Positions 34,401 to 41,946 of a DNA stretch of 64,000 nt are shown here, one piece after another. Every line of letters begins with the position of its first letter. Within the stretch, counting starts at the first letter, position 1. A program made the translations under genes and the position numbers. Source of the stretch: Cohnella thermotolerans DSM 17683 (GTDB lineage Bacteria; Bacillota; Bacilli; Paenibacillales; Paenibacillaceae); NCBI RefSeq assembly GCF_000429825.1, contig NZ_KE386956.1, forward strand, positions 71,899-135,898, written 5' to 3'. Under the pieces are notes generated by a model, which saw only the letters and a list, made by a program, of their open reading frames with translations, was not told the DNA's origin and did not search any database.

Positions 34401-34919
34401 ATGAGCATCGGAAACGGCGATTCCGCCGGGAGAACGTTCGTCTTCCGGGCGGACACGGAGGCCGACACGGCCGGATTCGCGGCGCGTCTTGCCGCCCTTG
34501 CCGAGCCCGGCGCCGTGCTGGCGCTCGACGGCGATCTGGGCGCCGGCAAAACCCGCTTCGCGCAAGCGTTCGCCGGCGGACTCGGCGTACCGGGCGTCGT
34601 CAATAGCCCGACATTTACGATTATTAAAGAATACGAGGGCGGAAGACTTCCCTTTTACCATATGGACGTGTACCGGCTCGGGCCGGATGAAGCGGACGAG
34701 CTCGGCCTCGAGGAATATTTCGAAGGCGACGGCGTGTCCCTCGTGGAGTGGGCATCCCTGATCGAGCCGCTGCTTCCGGAAGAGCGGCTTCACATCCGGC
34801 TGACGACGACGGGACCGACGTCCCGAACGGTGGAATGCCGTCCGCTTGGCGGAAGGTATGAGGCATGGTGCATCCAACTGGGGATCACCGAAATTGCAAA
34901 GGAGGAGACGGCGGAGTGA
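34401..34919 (+). CDS. tsaE: tRNA threonylcarbamoyladenosine biosynthesis ATPase TsaE
   Basis: A 172-residue P-loop ATPase that helps TsaB-TsaD make t6A at position 37 of ANN-decoding tRNAs. Walker A is [20 protein letters not shown], followed by [15 protein letters not shown] and [10 protein letters not shown], the family hallmarks; VEWA lies near residue 115. ATG 34401 is preferred because AAAGGATGG lies at proper spacing, whereas the in-frame ATG at 34389 overlaps it. The stop overlaps the GTG start of tsaB. Confidence 0.93.
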   Translation: MSIGNGDSAGRTFVFRADTEADTAGFAARLAALAEPGAVLALDGDLGAGKTRFAQAFAGGLGVPGVVNSPTFTIIKEYEGGRLPFYHMDVYRLGPDEADELGLEEYFEGDGVSLVEWASLIEPLLPEERLHIRLTTTGPTSRTVECRPLGGRYEAWCIQLGITEIAKEETAE

Positions 34920-35722
34920 ACGGCACCAACAGTGGGAAAATGGAAGGCGGCTGCACGGCGCTCGCGCTGGACACGTCCTCGGCCGTGCTCGCGACGGCGA
35001 TTACCCGCAACGGCAGCGTATGGGACAGCTCGCAATCGTTCACAGAACGGAACCATTCCGTCCGGGTCGTCTCCGATTTGCGCGAGCTGATGGCGAGAGC
35101 CGGATTGCGCCGGGAACAAATCGACTTCATCGCGGTGGGCCGGGGGCCCGGCTCGTATACAGGCGTGCGCATCGCGGTGACCGCCGCCAAAACGCTGGCC
35201 TGGGCTTGGCAGAAGCCGCTTGTCGGCGTCTCCAGCCTCGAAGCGATGGCGTTCGGGGCGTGGCATCAATGGACCGGACGCCCCGATACGGAACGTTCCG
35301 CGTGGATCGTTCCGGTTATGGATGCACGGCGCGGCCAAGTGTACACGTCCCTGTTCGCGGCGAACCGGGACGGGAAGTGGGCGAGAGCGGAGGCGGACGG
35401 CATCCGTCCGCTCGCGGCCTGGTGCGATTCTTTGCGGGAGCTCGCCGCCAATGCGGACGATAGCGAACGGCCGCAGGCCGTTTATTTCGTCGGCGAGTCT
35501 TCCTTTCTGGAAGGCAAACGGGAGGCGATTGCCGCCGGGGCGGGGACGATTCCGTTCCGCACGGAGGCTTTCGCAATCGAGGCGGGGGCCGTCGGCTTGC
35601 TCGCGGAACGGAAATTTCGGCGCGGAGAGCGGGACGACATCCACGGCTTCGTCCCCAACTATACCCAACTGACCGAGGCGGAGGTCAATCTTATGAAGGC
35701 CAGAACGGAGATCGCCAAATGA
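34916..35722 (+). CDS. tsaB: tRNA threonylcarbamoyladenosine biosynthesis protein TsaB
   Basis: A 268-residue ASKHA-fold partner of TsaD. ALALDTSSAVLATAITRNG at the N-terminus, then ERNHSVRVVSDLRELMARAG and GRGPGSYTGVRIAVTAAKTL match the family. The start is GTG at 34916 with AAAGGAGG ten bases upstream, overlapping the tsaE stop; upstream in-frame codons lie within tsaE and are not starts. It is followed by rimI with a 4 bp overlap. Confidence 0.93.
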   Translation: MNGTNSGKMEGGCTALALDTSSAVLATAITRNGSVWDSSQSFTERNHSVRVVSDLRELMARAGLRREQIDFIAVGRGPGSYTGVRIAVTAAKTLAWAWQKPLVGVSSLEAMAFGAWHQWTGRPDTERSAWIVPVMDARRGQVYTSLFAANRDGKWARAEADGIRPLAAWCDSLRELAANADDSERPQAVYFVGESSFLEGKREAIAAGAGTIPFRTEAFAIEAGAVGLLAERKFRRGERDDIHGFVPNYTQLTEAEVNLMKARTEIAK

Positions 35723-36246
35723 TGCCCAATCGGAAGCCGGACGTCGGCCGCCTGGAATTCAGAAGCATGACGCCGGACGACATCGGAACGATCGTCGAGA
35801 TCGAGCGGGAAGTGTTCGCCGCGCCTTGGACGGAGGAAGCTTTCCACAATGAACTGAAGCAAAATATGTTCGCCAAATATTTGGTCATGGAAATGGACGG
35901 CGCCATTCTCGGCTACGGAGGCATGTGGCTCATCGTCGACGAAGCGCACGTGACCAATATCGCGATCCGGGAGCGCTATCAGGGTTGCGGTTACGGCAAA
36001 AGGCTGCTCGCCGAAATGATGAGAACCGCGCATTGGCTCGGCGCGCGCCGCATGACGCTGGAGGTCCGGGTCAGCAACGATCGGGCCCAGCGGCTGTACC
36101 GGAAGTTCGGCTTCGTTCCGTCCGGTCTTCGCCCGGGCTATTACTCCGACAATCAGGAGGACGCGGTCATCATGTGGGCGGATTTAGAGCCGGAAGTGTG
36201 GACCCGCGAGAACAGCGCCGCAACGTCGGAAGGAGAACAACGATGA
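35719..36246 (+). CDS. rimI: Ribosomal protein S18-alanine N-acetyltransferase RimI
   Basis: A 175-residue GNAT enzyme. [20 protein letters not shown] and W-T-E-E-A-F at the N-terminus are typical of RimI. The acetyl-CoA loop is [16 protein letters not shown], and [20 protein letters not shown] is the C-terminal signature. It overlaps tsaB and tsaD by 4 bp each. The C-terminal 20 residues beyond the fold ([15 protein letters not shown]) are variable. Confidence 0.92.
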   Translation: MMPNRKPDVGRLEFRSMTPDDIGTIVEIEREVFAAPWTEEAFHNELKQNMFAKYLVMEMDGAILGYGGMWLIVDEAHVTNIAIRERYQGCGYGKRLLAEMMRTAHWLGARRMTLEVRVSNDRAQRLYRKFGFVPSGLRPGYYSDNQEDAVIMWADLEPEVWTRENSAATSEGEQR

Positions 36247-37271
36247 CTCGTCCTTATCATCTTCTTGCCATCGAGACCAGCTGCGACGAGACTTCCGTGG
36301 CCGTCGTCCGCAACGGCGGCGAAGTATTGTCCAACGTCGTCTCCAGCCAGATCGACACACACCGCCGGTTCGGCGGCGTCGTGCCGGAGATCGCTTCCCG
36401 CAAGCACGTCGAGAGCGTAACGGTCATTCTCGAGGAAGCGGTCGCGAAGGCGGGCGTATCTCTCGGAGACATCGACGCCGTCGCGGTTACGCAGGGCCCG
36501 GGCTTGGTCGGCGCGCTGCTGGTCGGCGTCGTCGCCGCCAAAAGCCTGTCGCTCGCGCTGGACGTGCCGCTCATCGGCACGCATCATATCGCGGGGCACA
36601 TTTACGCCAACCGGCTGGTCGGCGAGATCGAATACCCCGCGCTTGCGCTCGTCGTGTCCGGCGGACATACCGAGCTGGTGCTGCTTGCGAGCGAGGGCCG
36701 CTTCCAAATTATTGGCCGAACGCGGGACGACGCCGTCGGCGAAGCGTACGACAAAGTCGCGCGGGCGCTGTCCTTGCCCTATCCCGGCGGTCCTCATATC
36801 GACCGTCTTGCCCAGGAAGCGCGAGAGGAGATCGAGCTTCCCCGCGCCTGGCTGGAGCCGGATTGTTACGACTTCAGCTTCAGCGGTTTGAAGTCGGCCG
36901 TGCTCGCCGAGATCAACCGCGCGAACATGAAGGGCGAGCCGATCCGGGCCGCGGCGCTGGCCCGGGGGTTCCAGGAATCGGTCATCGACGTCGTGACCGC
37001 CAAAGCGATGAAGGCCGCGGCCGAATACGGCGTCCGCCAGCTGCTTCTTTGCGGCGGCGTCGCGGCCAACCGCGGGCTGCGGGAGCGCCTGTCGGCGCTC
37101 TGCGCGGAAGCGGCCTTGCCGCTGCTCGTTCCGCCATTGTCGCTGTGCACCGACAACGCGGCCATGATCGCCGCCGCCGCAGATTTGAAGTGGCGGCGCG
37201 GCGAGTTCGGGACGCTCGACTTGAAGGCGGAGCCCCAGCTGTCGCTGGAGGACTGGTCCGTCTCGCATTGA
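36243..37271 (+). CDS. tsaD: tRNA N6-adenosine threonylcarbamoyltransferase TsaD
   Basis: The catalytic subunit (342 residues) of t6A synthesis. [20 protein letters not shown] at the start, H115-x3-H119 in [11 protein letters not shown] for metal binding, and [12 protein letters not shown]. The C-terminal half has [17 protein letters not shown]. The start is ATG 36243, overlapping rimI by 4 bp. A terminator follows directly. In Bacillus subtilis the next gene after tsaD is the ABC-F ATPase gene; here 4.7 kb of other genes intervene. Confidence 0.95.
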   Translation: MTRPYHLLAIETSCDETSVAVVRNGGEVLSNVVSSQIDTHRRFGGVVPEIASRKHVESVTVILEEAVAKAGVSLGDIDAVAVTQGPGLVGALLVGVVAAKSLSLALDVPLIGTHHIAGHIYANRLVGEIEYPALALVVSGGHTELVLLASEGRFQIIGRTRDDAVGEAYDKVARALSLPYPGGPHIDRLAQEAREEIELPRAWLEPDCYDFSFSGLKSAVLAEINRANMKGEPIRAAALARGFQESVIDVVTAKAMKAAAEYGVRQLLLCGGVAANRGLRERLSALCAEAALPLLVPPLSLCTDNAAMIAAAADLKWRRGEFGTLDLKAEPQLSLEDWSVSH

Positions 37272-37280
37272 ACGTCTGTC

Positions 37281-37313
37281 AACCGAAGGCTTCTCGCCTT
37301 CGGTTTTATTTTG
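37281..37313 (+). terminator. Intrinsic terminator of the tsaEB-rimI-tsaD operon
   Basis: AACCGAAGGC (37281-37290) pairs perfectly with GCCTTCGGTT (37296-37305) around a five-base loop, followed by TTTATTTT. Confidence 0.9.
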
Positions 37314-37526
37314 TGCCGTGCGACAGCTCCCCCTCCCAATCCCTCTATATCTCTTTTTTCTCCATTTATATCCTTATCCCCGCTCCTCAGTCGGCTTTGG
37401 ATACGCCAATTCCGCACTTGCTAGTCAATAGAAACGCGGTCCGGTGCAGGTTATCGTTGATTCAGAATTTTCCAAAAGCCGGAAGCCTGCATTTGAGTGT
37501 TTTCGTGAACATGCGCTTTTTAAGGA

Positions 37527-37560
37527 TTGACGAAACTTGTGTATTACGGTCATAATACAC
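37527..37560 (+). promoter_or_regulatory. Promoter with perfect 8-bp palindrome for the GntR/ABC operon
   Basis: A -35 box TTGACG (37527-37532), 18 bp spacer and -10 box CATAAT (37551-37556). A perfect inverted repeat GTGTATTA-N6-TAATACAC (37539-37546 and 37553-37560) covers the spacer and the -10 box. The first gene of the operon encodes a YtrA-type GntR repressor, which most likely binds here and controls itself. A nearly identical repeat with seven central bases lies at 52250-52272. The remainder of the 346 bp gap (37272-37617) holds only the tsaD terminator and this promoter. Confidence 0.75.
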
Positions 37561-37617
37561 TTGAAGTGTATGAACCACTTAGTACACACACTCGTAAAAA
37601 CGGCGAGGTCATGACAC

Positions 37618-38046
37618 ATGAGAAAAGGCGAGCTCTGGGCCGAGGTTGCGTTCAACAGCCGGGATCCCGTTTACTTGCAGGTCGTTCGGCTGTTCAAGGA
37701 AAGGATCGCCACGGGGGATCTGCAGCCTGGACAGGTCATTCCGTCCAGACGGGAGATCGCGGCCGCGCTGAAGATCAATCCCAACACGGCCCAGAAGGCT
37801 TATAAGGAAATGGAGGAGCAGCGCTTAATCGTGACGGAAGGAAATTCCCCAAGCCGCATTACCCGGGATTCGGAGATTTTCCGATCGATTCGCTCGGAGT
37901 TGATCGGAGGAGCCGTCGAAGCGTTTCTCGAATCCGTGCGCAGCATTGACGTGCCGCTCGACGAACTGTTGGAGCTCGTGCGGCGTAAATACGCGGAAGT
38001 CAAAGCGAATAAGCAGAGCGGACAAGGAGGGGAAGGTCATGATTGA
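37618..38046 (+). CDS. GntR-family transcriptional regulator, YtrA type
   Basis: A 142-residue repressor with an N-terminal winged helix (PVYLQVVRLFKERIATGDLQ, then GQVIPSRREIAAALKINPNT and AQKAYKEMEEQRLIVTEGN) and a short C-terminal dimer helix instead of an effector domain, the YtrA subgroup. These regulators sit at the head of ABC-transporter operons and respond to cell-wall or drug stress. The ATG has GAGGT upstream. The gene overlaps the ATPase gene by 8 bp, and a perfect palindrome in its promoter suggests self-control. Confidence 0.88.
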   Translation: MRKGELWAEVAFNSRDPVYLQVVRLFKERIATGDLQPGQVIPSRREIAAALKINPNTAQKAYKEMEEQRLIVTEGNSPSRITRDSEIFRSIRSELIGGAVEAFLESVRSIDVPLDELLELVRRKYAEVKANKQSGQGGEGHD

Positions 38047-38728
38047 GGTTGCGAATCTGCGCAAGCGGTACAGACGACGGAATGTATTGAACGGGGTGAG
38101 CTTTGCCGTGGAGAAAGGGCAAATCGCATGCTTAATCGGCTTGAACGGCGCGGGCAAGTCGACGGTGCTCAAGGCGATTATGGGACTCACGCCGGTTCAG
38201 GAGGGAACGATACGCATTGACGGTCGTCCGGTCGGCAAGGAAACGTACGAGAAGGTATCCTATATTCCCGACCGGCTGACGGTTCCGCCCTACATGAAGT
38301 TGTGGGAGGGGCTTCGGTTTATGCAGGATTTCTATCGAAGCTGGAACCCCGAGCGAGCTCGTGAACTCATGGCGTTCTTCGGTCTGGATGCGCAGGAGAG
38401 GGTCGGCAATTTGTCCAAAGGAACGGCTGCCAAATTCAATCTCGTGCTGGGGCTCGCGCCCGATTCGGATTATGTGCTGATGGACGAGCCGTTCTCGGGG
38501 ATCGACCTGTTCAGCAGGGAGAACCTTGCCGGCATTTTCTCCAGCGGCCTTATCGGCAGCCGCGGGGTTCTGCTGACGACGCATGAGGTCGATGAGATCG
38601 AGCGTCTCATCGACAAGGCGATTCTGCTTCGGGGCGGAACGGTCGTACGGTCGTTCGATTGCGAACGGGTGCGCGACGAGGAAGGCAAGTCCGTTGTCGA
38701 CGTTATGAGGGAGGTGCTTCTCGCTTGA
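38039..38728 (+). CDS. ABC transporter ATP-binding protein
   Basis: A 229-residue ATPase. Walker A is LIGLNGAGKSTVLKAIMGLT, and the helical region has VSYIPDRLTVPPYMKLWEGL. The signature is degenerate (NLSKGTAAKFNLVLGLA in place of LSGGQ), as in YtrB-like ATPases of GntR-linked operons. Walker B is YVLMDEPFSGIDLFSRENL. The ATG follows GGAGGGGAAGGTC and overlaps the regulator gene. Its stop overlaps the TTG start of the permease gene. Confidence 0.88.
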   Translation: MIEVANLRKRYRRRNVLNGVSFAVEKGQIACLIGLNGAGKSTVLKAIMGLTPVQEGTIRIDGRPVGKETYEKVSYIPDRLTVPPYMKLWEGLRFMQDFYRSWNPERARELMAFFGLDAQERVGNLSKGTAAKFNLVLGLAPDSDYVLMDEPFSGIDLFSRENLAGIFSSGLIGSRGVLLTTHEVDEIERLIDKAILLRGGTVVRSFDCERVRDEEGKSVVDVMREVLLA

Positions 38729-39561
38729 ACCGTTACTTCAAGCTCGTTCATCTGGAAGTTTACCGGTTTCGCTACATATTGTTCGGCCTCATGGCGGTTA
38801 CGGCAATCGTACAAATCGCCGCGTTGCTCTGGGTATCCAGGAACGAGGTCGCCCAAATTCAGGCGGAAGGCGTTGCGGCGAACGTGAATCGTGTTCTTTT
38901 CCCGGATGAGAAGCTGTCGTTTGCCTGGGCGATTTTCAGCACGCAGCGTTGGTTTGCCTTGCCGATTTTGCTGAGCATCGCCACCCTGGGGCTTTATGTG
39001 TTTCTGATCTGGTACAGAGATTGGTTGGGGAGAGATACGTTCATCTATCGATTACTCACGTTGCCGACGGCGCGAAGAAATATTTTCTTGTCGAAGTTAA
39101 CGGCGATTCTCCTGTTCGTCTTCGGTCTTATCTCGTTCCAATTGGCGTTGCTGCCGATCGAGCGTATCCTTTTTAACATGGCGGTTGCGCCCGATCTAAG
39201 AGAGCCGTCGCCTTTCACCGATGCGATCCTCGCCAGCCAGGTATTCAAACGGTTGCTTCCGTTGGACCGGACGCAATTTCTGGTCAGTTACGGGTTTGGA
39301 ATCATCGCCGTTCTCGCCGTCTTCGCCGCGATTCTGCTGGAGAGAAGCTATCGGCGAACGGGCATTCTGTACGGGTTTGTTTACCTCGCGGCCTGCGCCG
39401 TCGCCGTGTTGTACCCGTTGTATGCCTTGGGATTGAACCAAGCTGACGCTTATTTGTATCCGGAGGAAGTGATCGCGATCGAGCTGGCCGTCTGCCTGGT
39501 CGTCGCCGCCGCGTCGATCTGGTTGAGTTGGCGCCTTCTCGCCAAGAAGATTACAGTATAG
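38725..39561 (+). CDS. ABC transporter permease-like membrane protein
   Basis: A 278-residue protein with about six hydrophobic segments, the first being YILFGLMAVTAIVQIAALLW. A segment after the second membrane helix reads RDWLGRDTFIYRLLTLPTAR, a common loop of ABC-2-like permeases in such operons. The start is TTG at 38725 (TTGA overlap with the ATPase stop) with GGGAGGTG upstream. It forms the transporter with the ATPase before it. Confidence 0.78.
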   Translation: MNRYFKLVHLEVYRFRYILFGLMAVTAIVQIAALLWVSRNEVAQIQAEGVAANVNRVLFPDEKLSFAWAIFSTQRWFALPILLSIATLGLYVFLIWYRDWLGRDTFIYRLLTLPTARRNIFLSKLTAILLFVFGLISFQLALLPIERILFNMAVAPDLREPSPFTDAILASQVFKRLLPLDRTQFLVSYGFGIIAVLAVFAAILLERSYRRTGILYGFVYLAACAVAVLYPLYALGLNQADAYLYPEEVIAIELAVCLVVAAASIWLSWRLLAKKITV

Positions 39562-39576
39562 GAGAGACGGTAAATC

Positions 39577-40803
39577 ATGATGAAGCGCTATTCGATTACG
39601 CTCGTTCTCGTTCTGCTGGTCGTAGTTGCGCTTGGCAGCTATTACGCTTTCGGAGCGGACGAGCGTCTTCCCCAATATAAATTGACCGCGCTTGAAGGAG
39701 ATCCGCAAGAAGCGGAGGGGCTCGAACTGAGCGGTTCCTTCGGCGGCAGAATGTGGTCAAAGTTCTTAAGCGTGAGCGTGAACGGAAGCCGTTATTCCAG
39801 CGACCAATTGCTCGTCGGACAGTGGTGGAATTCTCTTTGGAGGCGATCCGGCCATTCGGAAATCGACAATCTTCAGCGGGAATATCCGAATTTCATGAGG
39901 ACCAAGCGGAATCCGGACGGGTTTTATAAAGACGGCGATTGGCTCGTTTACGTTCAAGCCTCCATAACGAAGCCGGAACGGGGCGCCCGTTGGGCGTGCG
40001 ATATGCTGGAGCTGTCGACGGGCAAGAGAACCCGCTTCTCCGCTTCGGCACCTGGAGAGGATGCCTATCATTCTGTCAACGTGCTTGACGTTCAAAAGAT
40101 TGGCAATGACATTCATGTATTGACAAGGATGCTTTCGATGGGGGATGGAGGAGGATACGGGGTCGACGGTTTCCACGATATCGTCATCGATGCCGCAAGC
40201 GGTCAAGTCGTCCGGGACCGTCCGTTGCCGCTCGAGGAATATGCCGGTCTCCATCGATCGCTGCTCCTTGAAGACTTCTCCGATCGCATCCCGTCCAAGC
40301 CTAATGATTATGCCGTTCTGGTTATAAGCGGCGAACCGGGCGATGGGCCCTCCGATCCGAGCGCGGCTCCGAAGGAACAGTCCGTCACCAAACTCTATGC
40401 CTACACCTATCGCTCGGGAGAACTGACGGAACTGCCGCAATTCGCAGGGAACGGGGATTCGCATGCGTACATGTACAACTTGCAGGGAGACCGGCTCATC
40501 TTTTTGCGGAACGATACCAACCAAGTCATTCTATCGCAGTACGATCTAAGGGCGGGGCGCAAAGAAGCCACTGTCGAGGTGGCAGCCGAGAAGCTGGGCC
40601 GGGGCATCATTCAAGACGCGCAAGTTTACGACGATCGGATTTACATTCTTTTGAAGAGCGACGATATGCCCATAGCGGCAGTAGCCGATGCGTCAGACGG
40701 ACGGATTCTTTACAAAGGTCAGGTCGTCTGCACGGATCCGAAGTTCGAATCGGAAGAGCAGGTTAAACGACTGAGTCTGCTCAATTTATCGGTGCAAACG
40801 TAG
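39577..40803 (+). CDS. Membrane-anchored extracytoplasmic protein of the GntR/ABC operon
   Basis: A 408-residue protein with an N-terminal membrane anchor or signal (residues 6-26, YSITLVLVLLVVVALGSYYA) and a long exported region rich in strands, such as DGDWLVYVQASITKPERGAR, NDIHVLTRMLSMGDGGG and RLIFLRNDTNQVILSQYDLR. The repeating pattern of four-strand units suggests a beta-propeller. No lipobox cysteine follows the signal. It is the fourth gene of the operon, 16 bp after the permease gene, and may gate or sense for the transporter. Family not recognised. Confidence 0.65.
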   Translation: MMKRYSITLVLVLLVVVALGSYYAFGADERLPQYKLTALEGDPQEAEGLELSGSFGGRMWSKFLSVSVNGSRYSSDQLLVGQWWNSLWRRSGHSEIDNLQREYPNFMRTKRNPDGFYKDGDWLVYVQASITKPERGARWACDMLELSTGKRTRFSASAPGEDAYHSVNVLDVQKIGNDIHVLTRMLSMGDGGGYGVDGFHDIVIDAASGQVVRDRPLPLEEYAGLHRSLLLEDFSDRIPSKPNDYAVLVISGEPGDGPSDPSAAPKEQSVTKLYAYTYRSGELTELPQFAGNGDSHAYMYNLQGDRLIFLRNDTNQVILSQYDLRAGRKEATVEVAAEKLGRGIIQDAQVYDDRIYILLKSDDMPIAAVADASDGRILYKGQVVCTDPKFESEEQVKRLSLLNLSVQT

Positions 40804-40959
40804 CCGGCCCTGCGCGTCGTCCCCCTAGACCTTCTTGATACGCATAACAACGATTCGCCGCGAGAGGCTCTTTATGCAGGCGTCCTGATCAGGCGTTCGT
40901 CCGTTTACCCGTACGTATCCGACCGCTGGCCTTTGGCAGCGTATCGATCTAGGAAACGG

Positions 40960-40988
40960 TTGACTGAATTTACCTGAAAAGGGATGAT
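40960..40988 (+). promoter_or_regulatory. Promoter of the DUF2500 gene
   Basis: TTGACT (40960-40965), 17 bp spacer, GATGAT (40983-40988). It lies 33 bp before the GTG start at 41021 in an otherwise feature-free 217 bp gap. Confidence 0.55.
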
Positions 40989-41020
40989 AGAAAGGAAGTG
41001 GGAAGAGGAGGGGAAGCAAC

Positions 41021-41422
41021 GTGAACGGGTTCGGGGAAGAGCCGGGATTCGCGGGATTATTTCGAGATATGCCGATCGTTTTCAAGTTGTTTTTCTTCGG
41101 CATTGCAGGGATTATTGCCGCGACCCTCGTTTACGCCATCGTCAGCGGCATTGTCCGGTGGTCCCGGAACAACGCTTCGCCGCTGCTGACGGAGACGTCC
41201 AAAGTCGTGGCCAAACGAACGGAGATGAGCGGCGGATCGGAAGATTCCAGCGCCAGAACGTATTATTATTATTACGTTACCTTCGAATTCGCCGAAGGCG
41301 ACCGAGTTGAGCTGCAAGTCGCCGGCCATCAGTTCGGCCTGATCGCAGAGGGGGACGTAGGCCGCTTAACGTATCAAGGAACGAGATTCAAAGGCTTCGA
41401 CCGTTTGAAGGGAGAGGCGTGA
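41021..41422 (+). CDS. DUF2500 family membrane protein
   Basis: A 133-residue protein with one membrane segment (about 20-45, KLFFFGIAGIIAATLVYAIV) and a small outer domain. VVAKRTEMSGGSEDSSARTY, YYVTFEFAEGDRVELQVAG and GDVGRLTYQGTRFKGFDR are the features of DUF2500. The start is GTG at 41021, eight bases after AGGAGGGG. Function unknown. Beyond it a 46-codon frame (41443-41584) has no ribosome site and is not called. Confidence 0.8.
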   Translation: MNGFGEEPGFAGLFRDMPIVFKLFFFGIAGIIAATLVYAIVSGIVRWSRNNASPLLTETSKVVAKRTEMSGGSEDSSARTYYYYYVTFEFAEGDRVELQVAGHQFGLIAEGDVGRLTYQGTRFKGFDRLKGEA

Positions 41423-41603
41423 AGCGCGGCAATCCAGCCCGTCATGCGATCCGCGGAACGGCGTCTTGGCGGCCAACTGCCGGGCCTGATGTGCATCGGC
41501 TTCCGCAACCCGAACTCGGGCAACCGGAATCTGTCCGCCGCCGGCCGGATCGTCGATTCTATTAGGGACATCGTCTTCGATTAGGAAGGATCGCTTCCTA
41601 ATA

Positions 41604-41639
41604 ACAACGGGTGTGGACAAACTTGTTCACACCCGTTGT
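41604..41639. repeat. Long near-perfect inverted repeat within the DnaA-box cluster
   Basis: ACAACGGGTGTGGACAA (41604-41620) and TTGTTCACACCCGTTGT (41623-41639) are 17-base arms with one mismatch and a two-base centre. Each arm ends in a DnaA-box-like 9-mer (TGTGGACAA; TTGTTCACA in the opposite orientation). No T-tract follows on either strand, so it is unlikely to be a terminator. Confidence 0.75.
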
Positions 41640-41869
41640 GCATAATGTGGACAAAACGCGGAAACCGTTGGGGGAGTGGGGCTGGCTGTAAAATGAAAAG
41701 GGGATGAGTTTTTCAGGGTGATCTTGTGGAAAATGTGGACATTGTGGATAAAACGGAGAAAAAGTCAGATCGTTTACATTCCGAAAATAAAAAAGCTTGC
41801 GTAGAGCGACTTTCCTCCGAAGAAGAGCTCTCTTCTCCGGCAGATTCGCTATGCGCAAGCTGTGGATAA
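41612..41869 (+). promoter_or_regulatory. DnaA-box cluster outside oriC
   Basis: Seven 9-mers close to the DnaA box lie in the same orientation: TGTGGACAA (41612), TGTGCATAA (41637), TGTGGACAA (41646), TGTGGAAAA (41725), TGTGGACAT (41734), TGTGGATAA (41743) and TGTGGATAA (41861). Written on the other strand the consensus is TTATNCACA; three are perfect and the three at 41725-41751 are exactly contiguous. The 524 bp gap (41423-41946) holds this cluster, the inverted repeat at 41604 and a minus-strand terminator. It lies beside the ABC-F gene and downstream of tsaD. Confidence 0.7.
41790..41865 (-). terminator. Intrinsic terminator of the ABC-F gene
   Basis: On the minus strand AGCTTGCGCATAGCGA pairs with TCGCTCTACGCAAGCT, with an inner GGAGAAGAG/CTCTTCTTC-type stem, followed by a T-run (plus-strand A-run 41790-41795). 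The last DnaA box overlaps its base. Confidence 0.8.
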
Positions 41870-41946
41870 ACTAAGAATGAACCGGATCGCCCGCAGCGCC
41901 CGATGAAACCGAAGCCTGTATGCCACCGAGAACGCCGTCACCTCGT

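Noticed and set aside
41443-41584. 46-codon frame after the DUF2500 gene (ending SIRDIVFD)
   Set aside because: No ribosome site; it may be a worn gene end, but I could not match it to a family.
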